Source of the DNA: Nymphaea colorata
Lineage: Eukaryota > Streptophyta > Magnoliopsida > Nymphaeales > Nymphaeaceae
Reading direction: 5' to 3'
Assembly (NCBI RefSeq): GCF_008831285.2
Contig: NC_045141.1
Coordinates: forward strand, 14,432,106 to 14,496,105
Length of the DNA: 64,000 nt
The notes beneath the pieces are model-generated. The model was not told where the DNA came from and did not search any database. It saw only the letters and a program-made list of their open reading frames with translations. This document shows positions 1 through 13,845 of this stretch, in pieces; the stretch's first letter is position 1, and each line of letters starts with the position of its first letter. A program made the translations under genes and the position numbers.

Positions 1-3000
1 GGAGGGCCAGTTCTCAGCTTGTCTTTGCAGATTAGTTATATCGGTTAGCAAGCCGGCAGAATTCCTGTGGACGACAGAAAATTGTTGGCACCATTTCTGA
101 AGATGTATTTCCACTTTTCAATTACCAAAAGAGCTTGTTTAGTGTGGTCAGACGGTTCAAGTATCTGAAGGGCATCACTAAGATGGCATTCAACTGTGCA
201 ACCACTGGATACTAAACGGATGAAAGTGAACAGATGTTCCCATGGCTTCTTAACGGAAAAACGATTTAGAATTAGAGGTTTGTGATGAATGAATTTGAAA
301 ACATCAGCAGTAGAGAGAGAGCTGAAACGAACTTAATTAACGGAGCCAATGTACAAAGATACACCAGCTCCCAATGAGTGTTGAGAGGGGAACAACAAAC
401 CTTAAAACAGAAATTAAGTAGAAACAATGGAAGGTAGAAACAAATACATCAAATCCTGAAGGTGGCTAGCTCTCTGATGAGAGAGACCTCACTCCAAACC
501 GTGGATGCAATGGCCGAATGATTGCATGTTGCATTCCTAAAAAGAATGTCATTCCTGATAGTCCAAAACCACAAAAATACAAACAGTCAGATCTTCCAAA
601 GCAGCCTCCACCATTAGATATACTAATATGCTTTGGACCAAGTAATAAATTTCTAGCAAGGACCGAGATGATATTATTGGTGCTGAAGTTCTCCATGTAG
701 CAAGAAAGACATGATGAACCTTGTTGTAGTACCAAAACAAGTGAAGAGGGGATTCTTTATATAGGGCCAAAAGGCCCCCTAGCCCATGAAAAGCTAGGTT
801 TAACCCCACCATGGCCTACAAATGGATCTAAATAATTTTGAAAGGTCTAATAAAACAATAGACAATGGTTTCAGAATCTCTCTTTCAAGCACACCTCTGC
901 TCCTCCAAAAACTTGTGAAAGTTCATAACTGGTAGTGTTAAATAAATCGAAATTGTGAGCAGAAGCCATCAAAACAGTAAAACTTACCAAAGTTAGTGAT
1001 TATCCATGTAATCCTGTGAATTAACAGAGGACAAGCTTTTAGGTTCAAACTTTCAAATTGGTTTACTCTTCAAGTCTTCATTAAAGAAAAGGAGGTGGTT
1101 GTCCGTCAGCTCGATCGGGAAGCAAATCGCATTCGTAGAAGCACCTTTTGGATTTGGACCTTCAGGGTAGTGCTAATCATAGTTCGCATATGAAGGCTTC
1201 TCTTGAATAAATCAATGATTTATTCAACATAATCACAAGAACCCATTATTTTTTTTTCAAAAACCCGATAAAAACGTCAAAAACAATGAAAACAAAAAAC
1301 TCAACTTTTTCTCTTTTTTTAAAAAACCTCCAAAGTGATTTTTTCGTGTTCTTTTCAGGTTCTTTTTTTAAAAGCACTTACGCTAAATTATTTATGTTCC
1401 TTTCTACCATTACTGAAACCTCATTTTTATCATTTTATCAAGTTATTTTTTCATATTTTCTTGTTAACTTTTCATTTATTTTACTTTCCTATTCTTTATT
1501 ATTTTTTCTCTTCCAAAAAATTGCCGAATTTTTCCTTTGATTTTCAGCTCGACTGAAAAATACCCCGAAAAAAAACTCACCATTTAAAATCTGTTAACGA
1601 TACTTGTGACTATAAAATCAATCATATGATAGACATATCACATTAGAGGTCCAGAGTAAACAAGTTAGTAATCAATCATCTTACTAATTTCATTTATACA
1701 AGTTCCAAACTAATCATTTGAAAGATTTGCTTTTCCTATTAAACTAATAACTTTGTTTTACTAAATTCTTGAATTTTATCAAATGCGATTAGTAATTTGG
1801 TTACTTGTAAAAAATTCTCATGGGAAGTCTCTGTTCTACTTTTCCACATTTCACATATGTAATTAAATTCACTTTTCGCATGTGCAGTTGTGTTTCCAAT
1901 TTATACATCTGTGTTCTCATCTCAATCTTTACTGATTACAACCTGACGATGAATGACACCTACAAGAAGCAAAGGTTCATCTTCTGAAAGTATCTTTTTA
2001 TGAGCCTTACGAGTGGTTCGGCTTTCCCACTAGTTAAACCAGACCTTATCAATTTAGCCTTTATCGTTAAATTAATGAATTATCACAGTTTGCTGGTTAG
2101 TTTCCAACTCCTAAATAAAATTCATTAGAGTTACAAAATTAATCATAATTTAGTACTTCTCGTGATACGAAACCGATTAGTGCATTCAAAAGCCATGTTG
2201 ATAAAAATATTTGGCCAGAAATGTGCTCAAGAAATCTAGAGATTACAAAAGCCTCAAGCGAGGATCTAACATGAAATCCAAGCTACACAATCTGGCTCGC
2301 GATGGAGGAAAAACTTCTTAACCTATTAAGACCTGAAATTCTTTTTCAGGTACCTCTTGGCTGCCAAGCATGCAACCAAAAGAATCACGTTAACAGAGAC
2401 AACTTACGTTGAACAACCTCAGTTGTCCAGCAAGCCACTTCGATCTTAAAAATGAAGGCCCGGAATAAACAGGAGGCTGTTGAAATATGCTGGACCTTTA
2501 ATGGTTTCGTGCAAAGGAAATTTGCATGGGATGTGACGCGTGAAGCAGATGGAGAAGCAAACGCTTAAAAAATACTAAAAGGGACAAGTTTCTGAGTTCT
2601 TTCCACCATCAAAGATGTCCAACCTTGAAATTCAAGCGTCCAGATGAAGGATGTAACTTTCAGCAAATTCTACGTGGGTAATTTCATTGTATTAATGAAA
2701 CAAACAATGAGCAAAATGTTGTGGCTTAAGGATTCCCACTTAAGATCGTCCGTTTAAGCGTTTATTGATTGCACCTTAGAATTACTAAATTGGAGTATAT
2801 TCTCATTTTGTTCCCCTGAATTTTCGAGCAATTGACAGGCAGGGGCCTGGTTAACCTCAGCATACAAAAAAATCTTGAGCTTGAACACTTGAACTGATCC
2901 CCCCACTACATCCGACCTAAAGTTTAGTGTATTACATTTACCTTGTATCAGGACAGAGAATATATTGGTTAGCATACAAACAACTGGAGTATAAAGCACA

Positions 3001-3530
3001 TCCTCCTATGAAATATTAGGATACATAAATGACACACACCAGATCATAATGGTGCATTCATCTCTCTGCCAAAGACTTACCACAATGATCGGAATTGCTT
3101 AATCGCAAAAAATTTAACCATCCACTAGGAAAATGGTTACCAACCATTTTCCGAGTCATATAAGCACCAAATTCAAAATTTCCAAGACAAAAAAAGCCGT
3201 TTCTCGACCAGGAATTTTGATGGTCATCTTACAGGTGCCCTTTGTAGATGCAAATTAAAAACCACAAGGGCATTCCATGGCAATCAAAACAGCCTCATGT
3301 ACAACACATGATAAAAAAATGAATACCATCATTACATCAGTAGTTCCCACTTTGACTTTGTATTACCCCCACTTTCTTTAACTCCACTCCCTTCATCTCA
3401 CATGGTCTACAGTAGGCCGTTACTCACTTGGGGCACTGATTATTGTCGTACTTACATGATAGAAGCACTAAGAATTTTTACAACAAGCTCGGAAAGAAAG
3501 CTAGAATAGAATAGGCTTCATCCTTACAAT
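1..3530. other. Region with no recognised gene
   Basis: About 3.5 kb downstream of the minus-strand synaptotagmin gene. Open frames here are short (under 100 codons) and none resembles a family I know. A minus-strand frame at about 549-812 and another at 2754-2999 were inspected and not recognised. The stretch 1240-1570 is very T-rich on the plus strand and gives low-complexity Phe/Leu/Ser frames. I see no tRNA, rRNA or transposon coding sequence. Confidence 0.6.
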
Positions 3531-3536
3531 TTTATT
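3531..3536 (-). promoter_or_regulatory. Putative polyadenylation signal of the synaptotagmin gene
   Basis: AATAAA on the minus strand (TTTATT on plus), about 150 nt downstream of the TGA stop of the synaptotagmin gene. The spacing suits a plant 3' UTR. Plant poly(A) signals are degenerate, so this is a position guess. Confidence 0.45.
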
Positions 3537-3685
3537 TCAAGACGCCAGTAAATTGATCAACTGCAACAGATTGGTCATTATCTGCAGTGAATATGACTGG
3601 AATCCTGGGGATACCACCGCTCTGCATTCCCATTAGTTGAAAAAGCCATGTACCTTTCTGGGCTGTCTTGGACTTCAAAGTGATA

Positions 3686-6600
3686 TCAGGAATCACGATA
3701 TATGGGTTGCGGAGTCCATTTAAGATGCAAATGCAGCTTTCCAGATTTGGCATCATCTAGTGGAAATTCATCCTTGTATTCTCCCACCATTATAACCTTT
3801 GTGAGGGTCAAAATGCATCTTCCCATATAGTCCTGAGTTGAACACCAATAAGTATCAGGGCACACACTATGCAAATAACAAAACTTATACACCACTAAAA
3901 CAAGAAATGACAAGTCACCAGATTCTGATTCACATGAAATATGGAAGCTAGGTTAAGTGGGTACCCAATATATGCTGATTATAAAAAAGATCAAGAATAC
4001 AAAAGATAGATATGACTGCAAAGTCCCTCCCCACTCAGTCAAGCCTATCGTTTCAAAAGGAGCTGAGAGGAACATCAGACCGGTGTACAATTCAATTATC
4101 AAAGACTAAATTTCTTGAACTAATACTACACAGCTTTTAGCTTTCCTTCATATAGTGAACAACAAAAGTTACAAAATATGTACCTTCTTCAAGGTGTCAT
4201 GATCCTAAACTTCAAAAAATTACCTTCTTAAAGGTGTCATGATCGTAAACTTCCAAAATCAACATGTCGTGCAACCCATCCTCAACAACAAAGTCAAAGG
4301 TTTGGTTCCAGACAGGGTTCAGGCTCTCATTCACGACCTGCAAACATTTGATTAGTTGTCTCTCCAGCTCATTAACTCAGGAGGAGATTTTTCAAAAGAA
4401 CAGAAAAGTGCAAAAAATAAATACTCTGGTCTTATTTTTAGCTTCTGTTTTCTTCATCTGAACCACAACAAAAGGATCAGACTTTCCCAGTAAATCCATT
4501 GCAGGCAAGTCTTCTGCCGAAATTACAGTCACTGACAGTACACCCCTGATTATGACATCCCTTTTCCTGTGCACTGCGTTCCTCTCAGCATCAGTAGTAT
4601 CAGTGCCATTTGCTCCACTTTTAAGCGCTTTCTCTAATGAGGTCATTGAATACCTTGCATCAGCAAATGGATTGGTAAATCCATTGGGCATGCCATAGGG
4701 ACAGTAGAGAAGCTCCAGTTGTACCTATCAGACGAGATGAGAATTTAAGAAAATCCATGAACATGTTGCACGTGTCAATTTTTAGTTGCAGCAAACTGAT
4801 CCTGTTGCTCACTGCCAATATAGAGCTTCTAAATTTGCTGAATTCAACACTGCCTCTCTTCACTAACGGAAATATCATCTAAAGCCACTCCTTTCCTCAA
4901 CTTATGTGATAGTGGAATGATTTACAGAAAAGCAACAGTTACTTACTTGACCACGATACTTGTTATCTCGCTGAATCTCCAGATCTTTTACTAATTTCAA
5001 CCACACATCTTTCACTTTTCCTGGCACAAGGTCTTTCAGTTTTATTTGAGCACAACCAATAAGCTCTGATGCTTGTATTCCTTCATCATCATAGATCTTC
5101 ACCACTAAATGTTGTGTGGTGGCATCCTCAACAATAAACTCAAAATGTTCATTCCAGACAGGGTTCAGATCATTATTCTGCAACAGAGGTCACAAAATGA
5201 AAAGCTAAAGAATAAAAATAGAAACAATTTTGAATCATAAAGAAATGTAGTTTTAAGTTGGATCTTACAATTACTCTGCTCTTCTTCATTTTATCAGGCA
5301 ATGGCCGTATGTATAACACAGCAAAAGGATCAGATTTCCCTATGAGATCTTTGTTTGTCAAATCTTTTGCCTGCACAAGCTTAACTTCTAATGTTCCAAC
5401 AGGTTTCAACTCCAAGTCACTGCAAAAAAATAGTAATTTCTACTTCAGGGCAAGCAGCTTAAGCTAAGCTAGCAATATTGACAAACTGGATGTGGAATTT
5501 GTACCTGTAGTCACCAGGTAAAATGGGAATAACTTTTCGAACTGGCCACGTTATTGAATCCTCAATAGCATCTCGAATCATTCCCTGATAAAAAATGAAA
5601 TCAGCATGATTGAATTTGGTACCACATATGCTGTAGAAAAACCTAACTTATGCTTCGAAAACACACAGTGGAATATGAAAGTACGACCATAAAGGACTAT
5701 AAGCATGATTGCCATGTCAAAGAATTTGAGCATCATTAATGAGATGGGAACCTCTATGGCATCAGAAATCCCTGGAATTGATGATATTTCCCCACCAACA
5801 ACCTTAAGTGTGAAATCAAGCTTTTTCTGCAAGAAAACAATCTACAAGTTAGTATGCAGTATTTATCATGTCGTAAAAACAGGATGACGTTGCAGGTATA
5901 ATGGGAGGCAAATCTTGTTACTGAATGAGAAAGAATTTACCTGTATCTTTTGTACAGAATCAGAATCTATTGGCCTTTTTAAATATTTTCTTAATTAAAT
6001 AAAATAATAAAATTATTTATTGTGATTATTTTTATGAAATAAAGGACTGATACGGCTGAATAGGTCAGCTGCAGAATTGCTCTATCTTTAGCAATTAAAA
6101 GGAAATTATCAGCCCTTATAGTTTCTATGCAACGCAGAAACAATAGTTAAGCCGACACAGCTTGCCATTGATAATATTGATAAAGACAATTAAGACAGAC
6201 GAGTCACCTTCTCTCTCAGTGAATATGAGATAGCACCTATTTTTATGAAATAAAGGACTGATACAGCTGAATAGGTCAGCTGCAGAATTGCTCTATCCTT
6301 AGCAATTAAAAGGAAATTATCAGCCCTTGTAGTTTCTATGCAACGCAGAAACAATAGTTAAGCCGACACAGCTTGCCATTGATAATATTGATAAAGACAA
6401 TTAAGACAGAAGAGTCACCTTCTCTCTCAGTGAATATGAGATAGCACCAAAGCATGGGAGCGCCTCCACCAATGGTCTGAATATTAGCCTAAACACCCCA
6501 GTAAAGCCAATGTCCTTTACCTGTAGAGTATGAAGAATATAACTATTCGTAAAGTAGTTACCTATCAAATAGTAAACATTTCATGTCAAATGTCAACATC

Positions 6601-9600
6601 TAACAATTCCAATAACTATGTGCTTCATAATTAGTCACTAATATCACCAATATTTTTGACATATCATGTCATTAGAAACTATACATCGGAAAACAGAGTT
6701 TCAGAGATGAACTTGTCAGCATTGTCACATATAAGGAAAACCTTGCGAGAAAAATGAATATGAATGTTCTTATTTTTATATTTGTTCTTCCAATAGATAC
6801 ACAATTCATTTACACTTGTGCAAAAAATTACTACCTAATCATGCCACTTTCATGTTTATTCTGTAACATCTTATTCTTTTTGAACTTCTTACCACAAATT
6901 TCCTGAAGTTTTTCCAAATATTTATAAAAAAAATTCCTGAATGGGAAGATCAAATAGCTTTTTTTTTTTTGAGAAAACTACATCTACACATGGTCTATTA
7001 GTGTGAATACACAAGGAGCTTTTGCACTATAAGCATGTTCAGAAGCTTTTTCCTACAGGGAAGACATTCAAAAAGCAACCTTAAGAAAAAAGAAGCAAGA
7101 TATAGGGATTTCACAATATGTGAGCACCAGTTTGCACCAATCTCAACTACCCAGCCATGATAAATCATATGGTTATAAAGACTGTCAACTCAAAAGAAAG
7201 TTGCTAATCAAAACGTGTGATTGTTAGTTGACTTTTGAACTTGTGAGCCATCTGATCAAATTGATCCAATTGTTGAGGTTAATACACAAAAGAGCTCAAC
7301 TTCACATAGGTTTTAAAATTGGTGTATATTATACATAAGCCTCGTGCCTCTGCATCCAAGTTTTCTGAAAATACTCTGCACCAGTGTCTTCACCCACACC
7401 CGCACCCATGTGACATATTCTAATGTGTCTGTGTTGTGTATTTGTGTGTGCACGCATGGGTAGCATATGTGTGCATATGAATGAAGGTCTGTATCATCCA
7501 TTACCTGGATAGGAAGAGAGACACCAACTCTAGTACGAACATCAAGTACAATGCTTGGATTACCATCCCACTGCATCTCCAACTCCATGGTTATCCCACT
7601 GTTGCCATCATCTACGATTGATACCCCTGTTGAGACATACATGATTTGTATGAACTGAAGAAGTTTGTTTCAAAGAAAACTGTCCTTTCAGGTGAAGGAC
7701 CTTGGAGACAGAGACATCTCTTTCGACTAAAACTATCACAACAAAGAAAATGATATTCACACTTTAAAAAAAGTTTGGCATGAAAATAATCACAACTCAT
7801 GTAACATACATTGAGAGTGTAACCTATCATCATAGATTCATCACATTATACCTACCAAATAATATTTTAGGTCAATAGAAAATAACCTCATATATATTTT
7901 GAAAATAAAGTGATTGCTATCTGTCAGCCAGCTCATGAGAGGTTACTAAGAGCTTAAGACTACTAACGTCAATTTAAGGCACTAAGCAATTTGACTTCCT
8001 TCATGCATGCTTGTTAATGTTCAGTGTAAATAAGAACTTTTTGAACTGATGAAATAAGCACATATTATGAACTTCAACAGAAGCCACTATGTCATCTCAC
8101 TGGTAGTCCTATATTTTCTTCTTAGCAAATAAATACCCCAGAAAAATGGTGGCACCAAGTTCCAGAAGGACTTGAAGCGTAGCTAGATCAGAGCATATCA
8201 CATTTTCAATTTGTTCCAGTGAAATAATTGCAAGTGTAGTTTGATATTCTTGACAGTAGATACTAAATTGCTTAGGAGATTGAATAATTGAATAAACAGG
8301 AAAGAAGGTAGATCTTACCAGTAAACTGTGGAGCAACGGTACCAAGGGTAAGCTTAGAAAATTTAAGAGAGGACAAGATCACTGGCCGATATTGTTCAAG
8401 AACTGGCTCCACAGAACTTTTAATCAGGTCAGATGCTGCCTGTAATGGATTTAAAAAAAATAAAAGAGAATTTCAGTTGTAAAGATCTGCTTGTACATTA
8501 CCCCAGGCATCATTAAAGGAAGAAAAGCAAAGAAAAAAAAAATCTATGCCTCAATTAGGAAATGAAAGATATTTAAAGCAAAAGTTGCATGGCGAAAATA
8601 AAATACCTCATTAACATAAGGCCAGATCTTCACAAGTTCCTGGTTCAGCCATTTCAACTGAAAATTAGAAAGAGTCAGTTTCTGGAATTCGAGAAACACC
8701 TCTGAAGTTCAGGCAATAACACAAAACAGAATATGTTTTTACTTACCTTTTGACGGTCAGAGAAAACAACCCATGAAGGATAAAATGGAGCAGGAAGAAG
8801 TTTCCGTGAGTCTTCCACTGTCATTCTAGACAAGGATGCTATGGCAACAGCCTGTGAAAAATGAGTTAGTTTCTATTAACAGTGGCTGTAGGTGACCTTA
8901 TTTGCAGTGTGAGTAATAAATTCCACTTCACTCCAATTTTCCTTTCTGATTTGATGTTTCTTTACACCGAACATCACCACAAAGTCTTGATGAGAATTGT
9001 AACCAGTCTTATGTTCTATATTTTAAGAAAGGCATCCATTTCGAGAAAAGAAAAGTTGTATATTAAGAAAAATTGTAGAAATAGTTGAGTAAGAAGAGAC
9101 AGGATACGTCTAAAAGATTAACGTACGTGACAGTTTGAGTTGACAGTGTGTTCCAAAATATTTTCTGGAAAAATGTGCCTGGAATTAGGTTTAAGGCATA
9201 CTGAATTTACAGAAGAAACACGATAACCAACCAACCTAGAATAATTTTTTCAATGAGAAAGTAAGTTCATAGATGTCCCAACAACTTTCCCATGTTAATC
9301 CTTACAAAAAAATGACCGAATCTATTCAATAATCACGACGCATAGGCTAGTGTTCTCTACTCAGAGGTTTGATGCCGGACCTTTTTTTTTTTTCATGACA
9401 GCAAGTTTTATTATGCTGTAACAAATATTTAAATAAAGGCAGTCAATGGAAAAGAGCTCGTGATCTTGAGCTAGACGTAGTGAAACCCCAAAAGAAGAAC
9501 TAATTTTCAGAAACTGCGAGACATAAACAGAATGTAGACCGAGGAAAGTTCAGAGAATCAACAAAATCATAATTAATCCATCACCAAATAACTGCTTATC

Positions 9601-9979
9601 AAGAAAAGGATTCCCATAGCGAGCGCTACAGCCATCCAACTGTTGTTGGCAGCGAAAGAACCATCAGAAGTAGCAATCGACGTAGACCTTCGCGAATACC
9701 CAAAAGAACAAAATGTGGCACTCCCCTTGACAACCTAAGCCACACTTACATCACAATTGTGATGACAACCGGCCATACAAACCCAATTCACAAAGAATTC
9801 TCAAACCCTTGCCGAAACAGAAAGAACGAGATCAAATCCGGAAAAGCAACGAACAAAGAGAAACAGTCCCTCACCAGATCTCTCCTGATTTTCGACCGAG
9901 CATTCTCCGATCGAACAAAGACGACCACGACCCCTATTCCGAAAGCAATCCCGAGAATCAACCCGCTGAGGAATCCCAT
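3686..9979 (-). CDS. SYT5: Synaptotagmin-5-like protein (SMP and two C2 domains), 13 exons
   Basis: The encoded family tethers ER to plasma membrane, moves lipids through an SMP domain and binds membranes through C2 domains. Coding exons (minus): 9979-9875, 8851-8747, 8657-8607, 8439-8319, 7626-7505, 6520-6419, 5826-5752, 5584-5505, 5419-5269, 5177-4947, 4724-4425, 4337-4224, 3832-3686. All junctions keep frame with GT-AG ends and give 567 aa, close to the about 560 aa of Arabidopsis SYT5. Residues 3-23 form one membrane anchor. An SMP domain spans roughly 68-250. C2A runs about 257-380 (KDLIGKSDPFA, NNDLNPVWNE, YDDEG) and C2B about 438-560 (DLLGKSDPFV, ESLNPVWNQ, YDHDTF). The protein ends in IYRDS like the Arabidopsis orthologue. 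The ATG at 9979 is the first in frame. Two tandem duplications copy the donors of exons 6 and 12 into the following introns. Family assignment is firm; orthology to SYT5 rather than a close paralogue is inference. Confidence 0.93.
4181..4260. repeat. 40-bp tandem duplication over the exon 12 splice donor
   Basis: Two adjacent 40-bp copies, 4181-4220 and 4221-4260, differ at about five positions. The 4221 copy contains the end of exon 12 and the donor in use (exon ends at 4224). The 4181 copy places a second donor-like site 40 nt further into intron 12. The duplication lies inside the synaptotagmin gene. Confidence 0.9.
6027..6448. repeat. 211-bp tandem duplication containing the 3' end of exon 6
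   Basis: Copies at 6027-6237 and 6238-6448 are head to tail with a period of exactly 211 bp and about four mismatches seen by eye. The 6238-6448 copy carries the last 30 bases of synaptotagmin exon 6 and its donor (exon ends at 6419). The 6027-6237 copy repeats this exon end and donor (equivalent end 6208) inside intron 6. High identity suggests a recent event. Confidence 0.95.
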
Positions 9980-10311
9980 CCTCCTTTCTTGCCTTCCTTC
10001 CGCCTCAAGAGTCAAAAGAACAGAATCGCCGTCCTTTCGGCACTCAAAAGGTCATAGAAGCAGCTGAACCCTCCGCTACCACCCACCATCCGAAAGAATC
10101 GGCCTCCTCCCCCAGTAACATTCTGGAAACAATGAGCTCGACAGAGATTTCTTCCCGAGGTTGACAATCAAAACAAAAAGGTCAGACTCAAAAAAGGAAA
10201 GGACAGGCGCGCTGGGGAAGCGAAAGTGGAGGGATCACCAATAGAGACAGCGAAGAAGGACACGGTAAGCACGAATTCCTTGCTTCTCTTGGATTCTCCT
10301 CCGAAACAACA

Positions 10312-10331
10312 AGAAGAAGAAGAAGAAGAGC
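10312..10331. repeat. GAA microsatellite upstream of the synaptotagmin gene
   Basis: A short GAA/CTT run about 330 bp upstream of the minus-strand start codon, on the sense strand (CTT)n. Such pyrimidine runs are common in plant 5' leaders, so it may mark the 5' UTR. Confidence 0.6.
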
Positions 10332-11612
10332 AAGAAAGAAGAGTGTGATGCTTCCACGATGATTAGAGCATTGAATGCATTCGCAGAGGGGATCTTGATG
10401 CTTAATCCCATGCCTTGGAACTCCCATTTGGATTATTTGCCTTTTTCGTTTTTCCGCAGGGACACTTAAGGTATATTACCATTTTCATGCCTAGGTTGTA
10501 GATATTCACAAATTCGTGCCCATTTCTTTTGAGTATTTTAACTGGGATTTCCTTTGCAACTCATTTTAACTTGATTTTTTGGGTGAAAAGGGCGAATATT
10601 TAATACTGCCACTCAAATAAAGTTAAATATTTCACTTATTAATTCTTTATAGAGTATACTTGGTGCCTCAAGACACCGCATTTATTATATTTCAGTTTGT
10701 CTAATATACAACATAGGAGATTGATGCATTGTAGATTTGAAACAAAAACCAGTTGCTTAGTGAATTTCGAAGATCATTTTCACTTGAATTTCAACATTTA
10801 ATTTTTTTACATAACGATGGTTTCCTTATTTTATTCAAATAAATGATGTTTAGAATATATAATTTTTTTCACTAAAACAATAAAAAGATAATAAGAAATG
10901 TAAATAGTTCTAATCCGTGTCGAATTTTGGATTACTGTTTGGATCCGACTACCATTGCTTCGATATTTATATGTGATTCAATGGAATCTTCGTCAGATTT
11001 GGTTATGAAACTGCTGTTAGCAAAAAAGACAAGATCCCATGCAAAATGATTAAAGTGTAAATGCAGGTACTAACATGATAAATCTTTAAAAACATCACTG
11101 AATTTTGCAATTGCTTATAAAATGGAGATAAATTATTAAAGCCGCTTAGTTCTCCTTTTGTCTTTTTATTTATATCTAACGGCTTTTTGCCGACATGACC
11201 ATTTCAAGGGGCCCAGCACGATTTGGTCCGACTGGGTCTGGGTCCCACTACAAACGGATCGCACATTAAAATAAAGCATCCGATCCAAACGTTGCCGACA
11301 TTCTTGGACCTGGATCATTTAAAATAAGATTCGGATTTGAATGTTTTCCAAAAATTTTCTCTTGAGATTCAAGCCGATAAACGATCTGAATGCAGTCTTT
11401 ACGGGTGAAGGAAGCAGGATCTGACTTCATTTCTTTATTGGAATTTGGATCCGGTGGTAGGATATGAGCTTCAAATCCAGATTCAATTGTACACTTATCA
11501 GATCTTGTTTCGATTCAGTTCCGACGTGGGTAGAAGAGACAAGTTGAACCGATTATGGAATCGGTTGTAAGCAAATTTGTTTTTTTTTTTTTTTAATGTT
11601 TATTTAGAGGAA

Positions 11613-11710
11613 GAATCTGAGAATCCAAATCCAAAGTCCAAATCGCTATCAACCGAGGAATCTGAGAATCCAAATCCAAAGTCCAAATCGCTATCAACCG
11701 AGGAATCTGA
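11613..11710. repeat. 45-bp tandem repeat, two copies plus a partial third
   Basis: The motif beginning GAATCTGAGA starts at 11613, 11658 and 11703, a fixed 45-bp period. The first two copies are essentially identical and the third is cut short after about eight bases. Confidence 0.9.
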
Positions 11711-13007
11711 GATCTGGCATTAGTTTAAGGTTGTGTTCTTCCAGTTTTACATTGATAAAAAATTCCGATTCAGGCTGAAGCAGTATTGACCGGTAAAGGG
11801 AAGGAGCCGGCAGTAACCACATGTATCGGCCGATACGGGACAAATAAAACGACACTTTTCTAGATCTAGAATTTGATCTCTGTTTGTCAGATCCCCAGTT
11901 ATTTTATTTCCTAACATCAAAATTGAATAGTTCAAACTAGTTTATGTCCTGAAATGCTAACGATAAGATTTGGATTTGCAACTAGATAACACGGAAGGAT
12001 CCAGACTAAGCTATTGACTTGGCTACTTGGGGCTTCATCATCAGATCCAATTGTGATAGTGGACTCATGTATACGAATCCGATGAACAATTCACAATCAA
12101 TATGGCAGGGAAAGGCAGTTGGATCGGTCCTTGTGAAATCAGTTTTGGTTCTAGATCCAAAAGAGCGTTTTAGGAAATGATAGGTTGTTTGACAATGGGA
12201 ACGGTAACATACAACACTATAATATAGTGTTTCATGAATCTGTCTCAATTTTTAAAACAGCTACATGATCAGTACTATCCACATTACCAAACAGCCTCTT
12301 AATGACGCCAAAATAGGATACAGAAAAACTTGGTTTTGGTAGGTTCATTAAGATTGAAAAGATGAAAAACTAGCTGGAATGATCCATGTGATTCAGAGAC
12401 AATTGGCTTTTATAAATTTGGATTTAGTATCCAAATTTCTTTTGCAACATATTTAGCTTATCCAAATCCACTTCTTTGTACCTCCATTCTTGAAGCCTTG
12501 AACATTTATTTTCTATCCTTTTTGTTACCAAGATTGTATGATATTCTCAAGTCAACCGCTCTCAAATTCGACAAGGAATGTGAAGTGAGATTCCTTAGTG
12601 GAGTTGGTGGCATAGCTTTTGAAGTAGAAAAGTATAAAACAAAGGCTTTTTCACATTTTTATACTTCTTAGTGAAACTTGTAAGTGCAACAAAAAGACTA
12701 TTTAATGTCTTTTCAGTATTAAAAACAACATGTGAGTGTTCCATGAATTTGTAGATTCATGAGACACTTATTCAAATGTTTCATGAATCTGCATCAACTT
12801 TACGGCAAATGCATGAAATACTCTCATTATGTTCCTAATGTCAATTGATCGTTTATGGAGCAGAAAGTTGCCTATTTAGTTTTTCTACCATTCATAAAGG
12901 TGTAAATAGTTTGGCTTTGGTTGGATTCAATCTTACCAGATTCATCTAATCACATTCCATTCATTAATATCTCAACACAAGCCTCTTATTTTCACCGTTG
13001 TGACCTA

Positions 13008-13247
13008 AGCCTGGGTACCGGGCCCAAAAAAACCAGCTTGGGTCAGCCAGATAATATATAGGGCCGGCTCGAGTTGGCCTAATTATTTTATTATTATTTT
13101 TATTTAATAATAATATATATTTTATTATTAAAAACATGTTTTATATTTAAAAATATTTTTTATTTTAATGGGGGGTCTGAGCTCAGGTATTAGGTATCGG
13201 GCCCGAGCTTAGGGGGTGGGCTGGGCCAACCCCATGCCCGGTCAATT
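13008..13247. mobile_element. GC-ended, AT-cored non-autonomous element (family B)
   Basis: GC-rich ends with GGGCC/GGCCC motifs (left CCGGGCCC, right TCGGGCCCG) flank an AT-rich core of TTATTATTTTTATT type. The same arrangement recurs near 13846-14206, 16642-16885 and 46103-46391. No coding capacity. Boundaries are approximate. Confidence 0.55.
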
Positions 13248-13845
13248 GTGAAGCCATGGGTTTGACAAAGAGGGTGCGGGATTGACAAGTTAGTGTTGGG
13301 TGTTCGTGGTTGAATGAAACACAGATGTTCGACTCTTTACACAGGTTTGTGTAAAGGGCAGTGTTATCATTTAAAAAAAGGTATTTTTGGCCATTGTATG
13401 AAAAGAATTTCTTTTCGTTTTCATTTTTGCCCTTAGAAAGTCGTTTGTTTCTTTTAGACACTGACAGTCATTTTGGTCATTTTGAACCGTAAAACTCACT
13501 GTTCGGAGCCTTTGAGCCCCAGCACGTAGCCATTTCTGGCCTTGAACATCTCAAATTTTACCTGGGGCGTTGAAGGTATTGATGCTGAGGATTTTGCCAC
13601 TCTAACTAATGCTAACAACTAAAATACACATCTTAATATATTCATAAATGTTGAGCATAGTTGTGACCTTAGAGTGGGGGTTGGCAGGCGGCTAGTTTTG
13701 GTCTCGGTGTACTCTCATGACGTTAACTCTACACATTATAAAAAGGGGCACACCGGTATACAATTGAATCATGGCATGAACGTCGCCGTAAGACACAAAA
13801 AACAGGCTTGGTGCCAAAGGAAGTGGGGGGTTTAAGCCTATGCAT

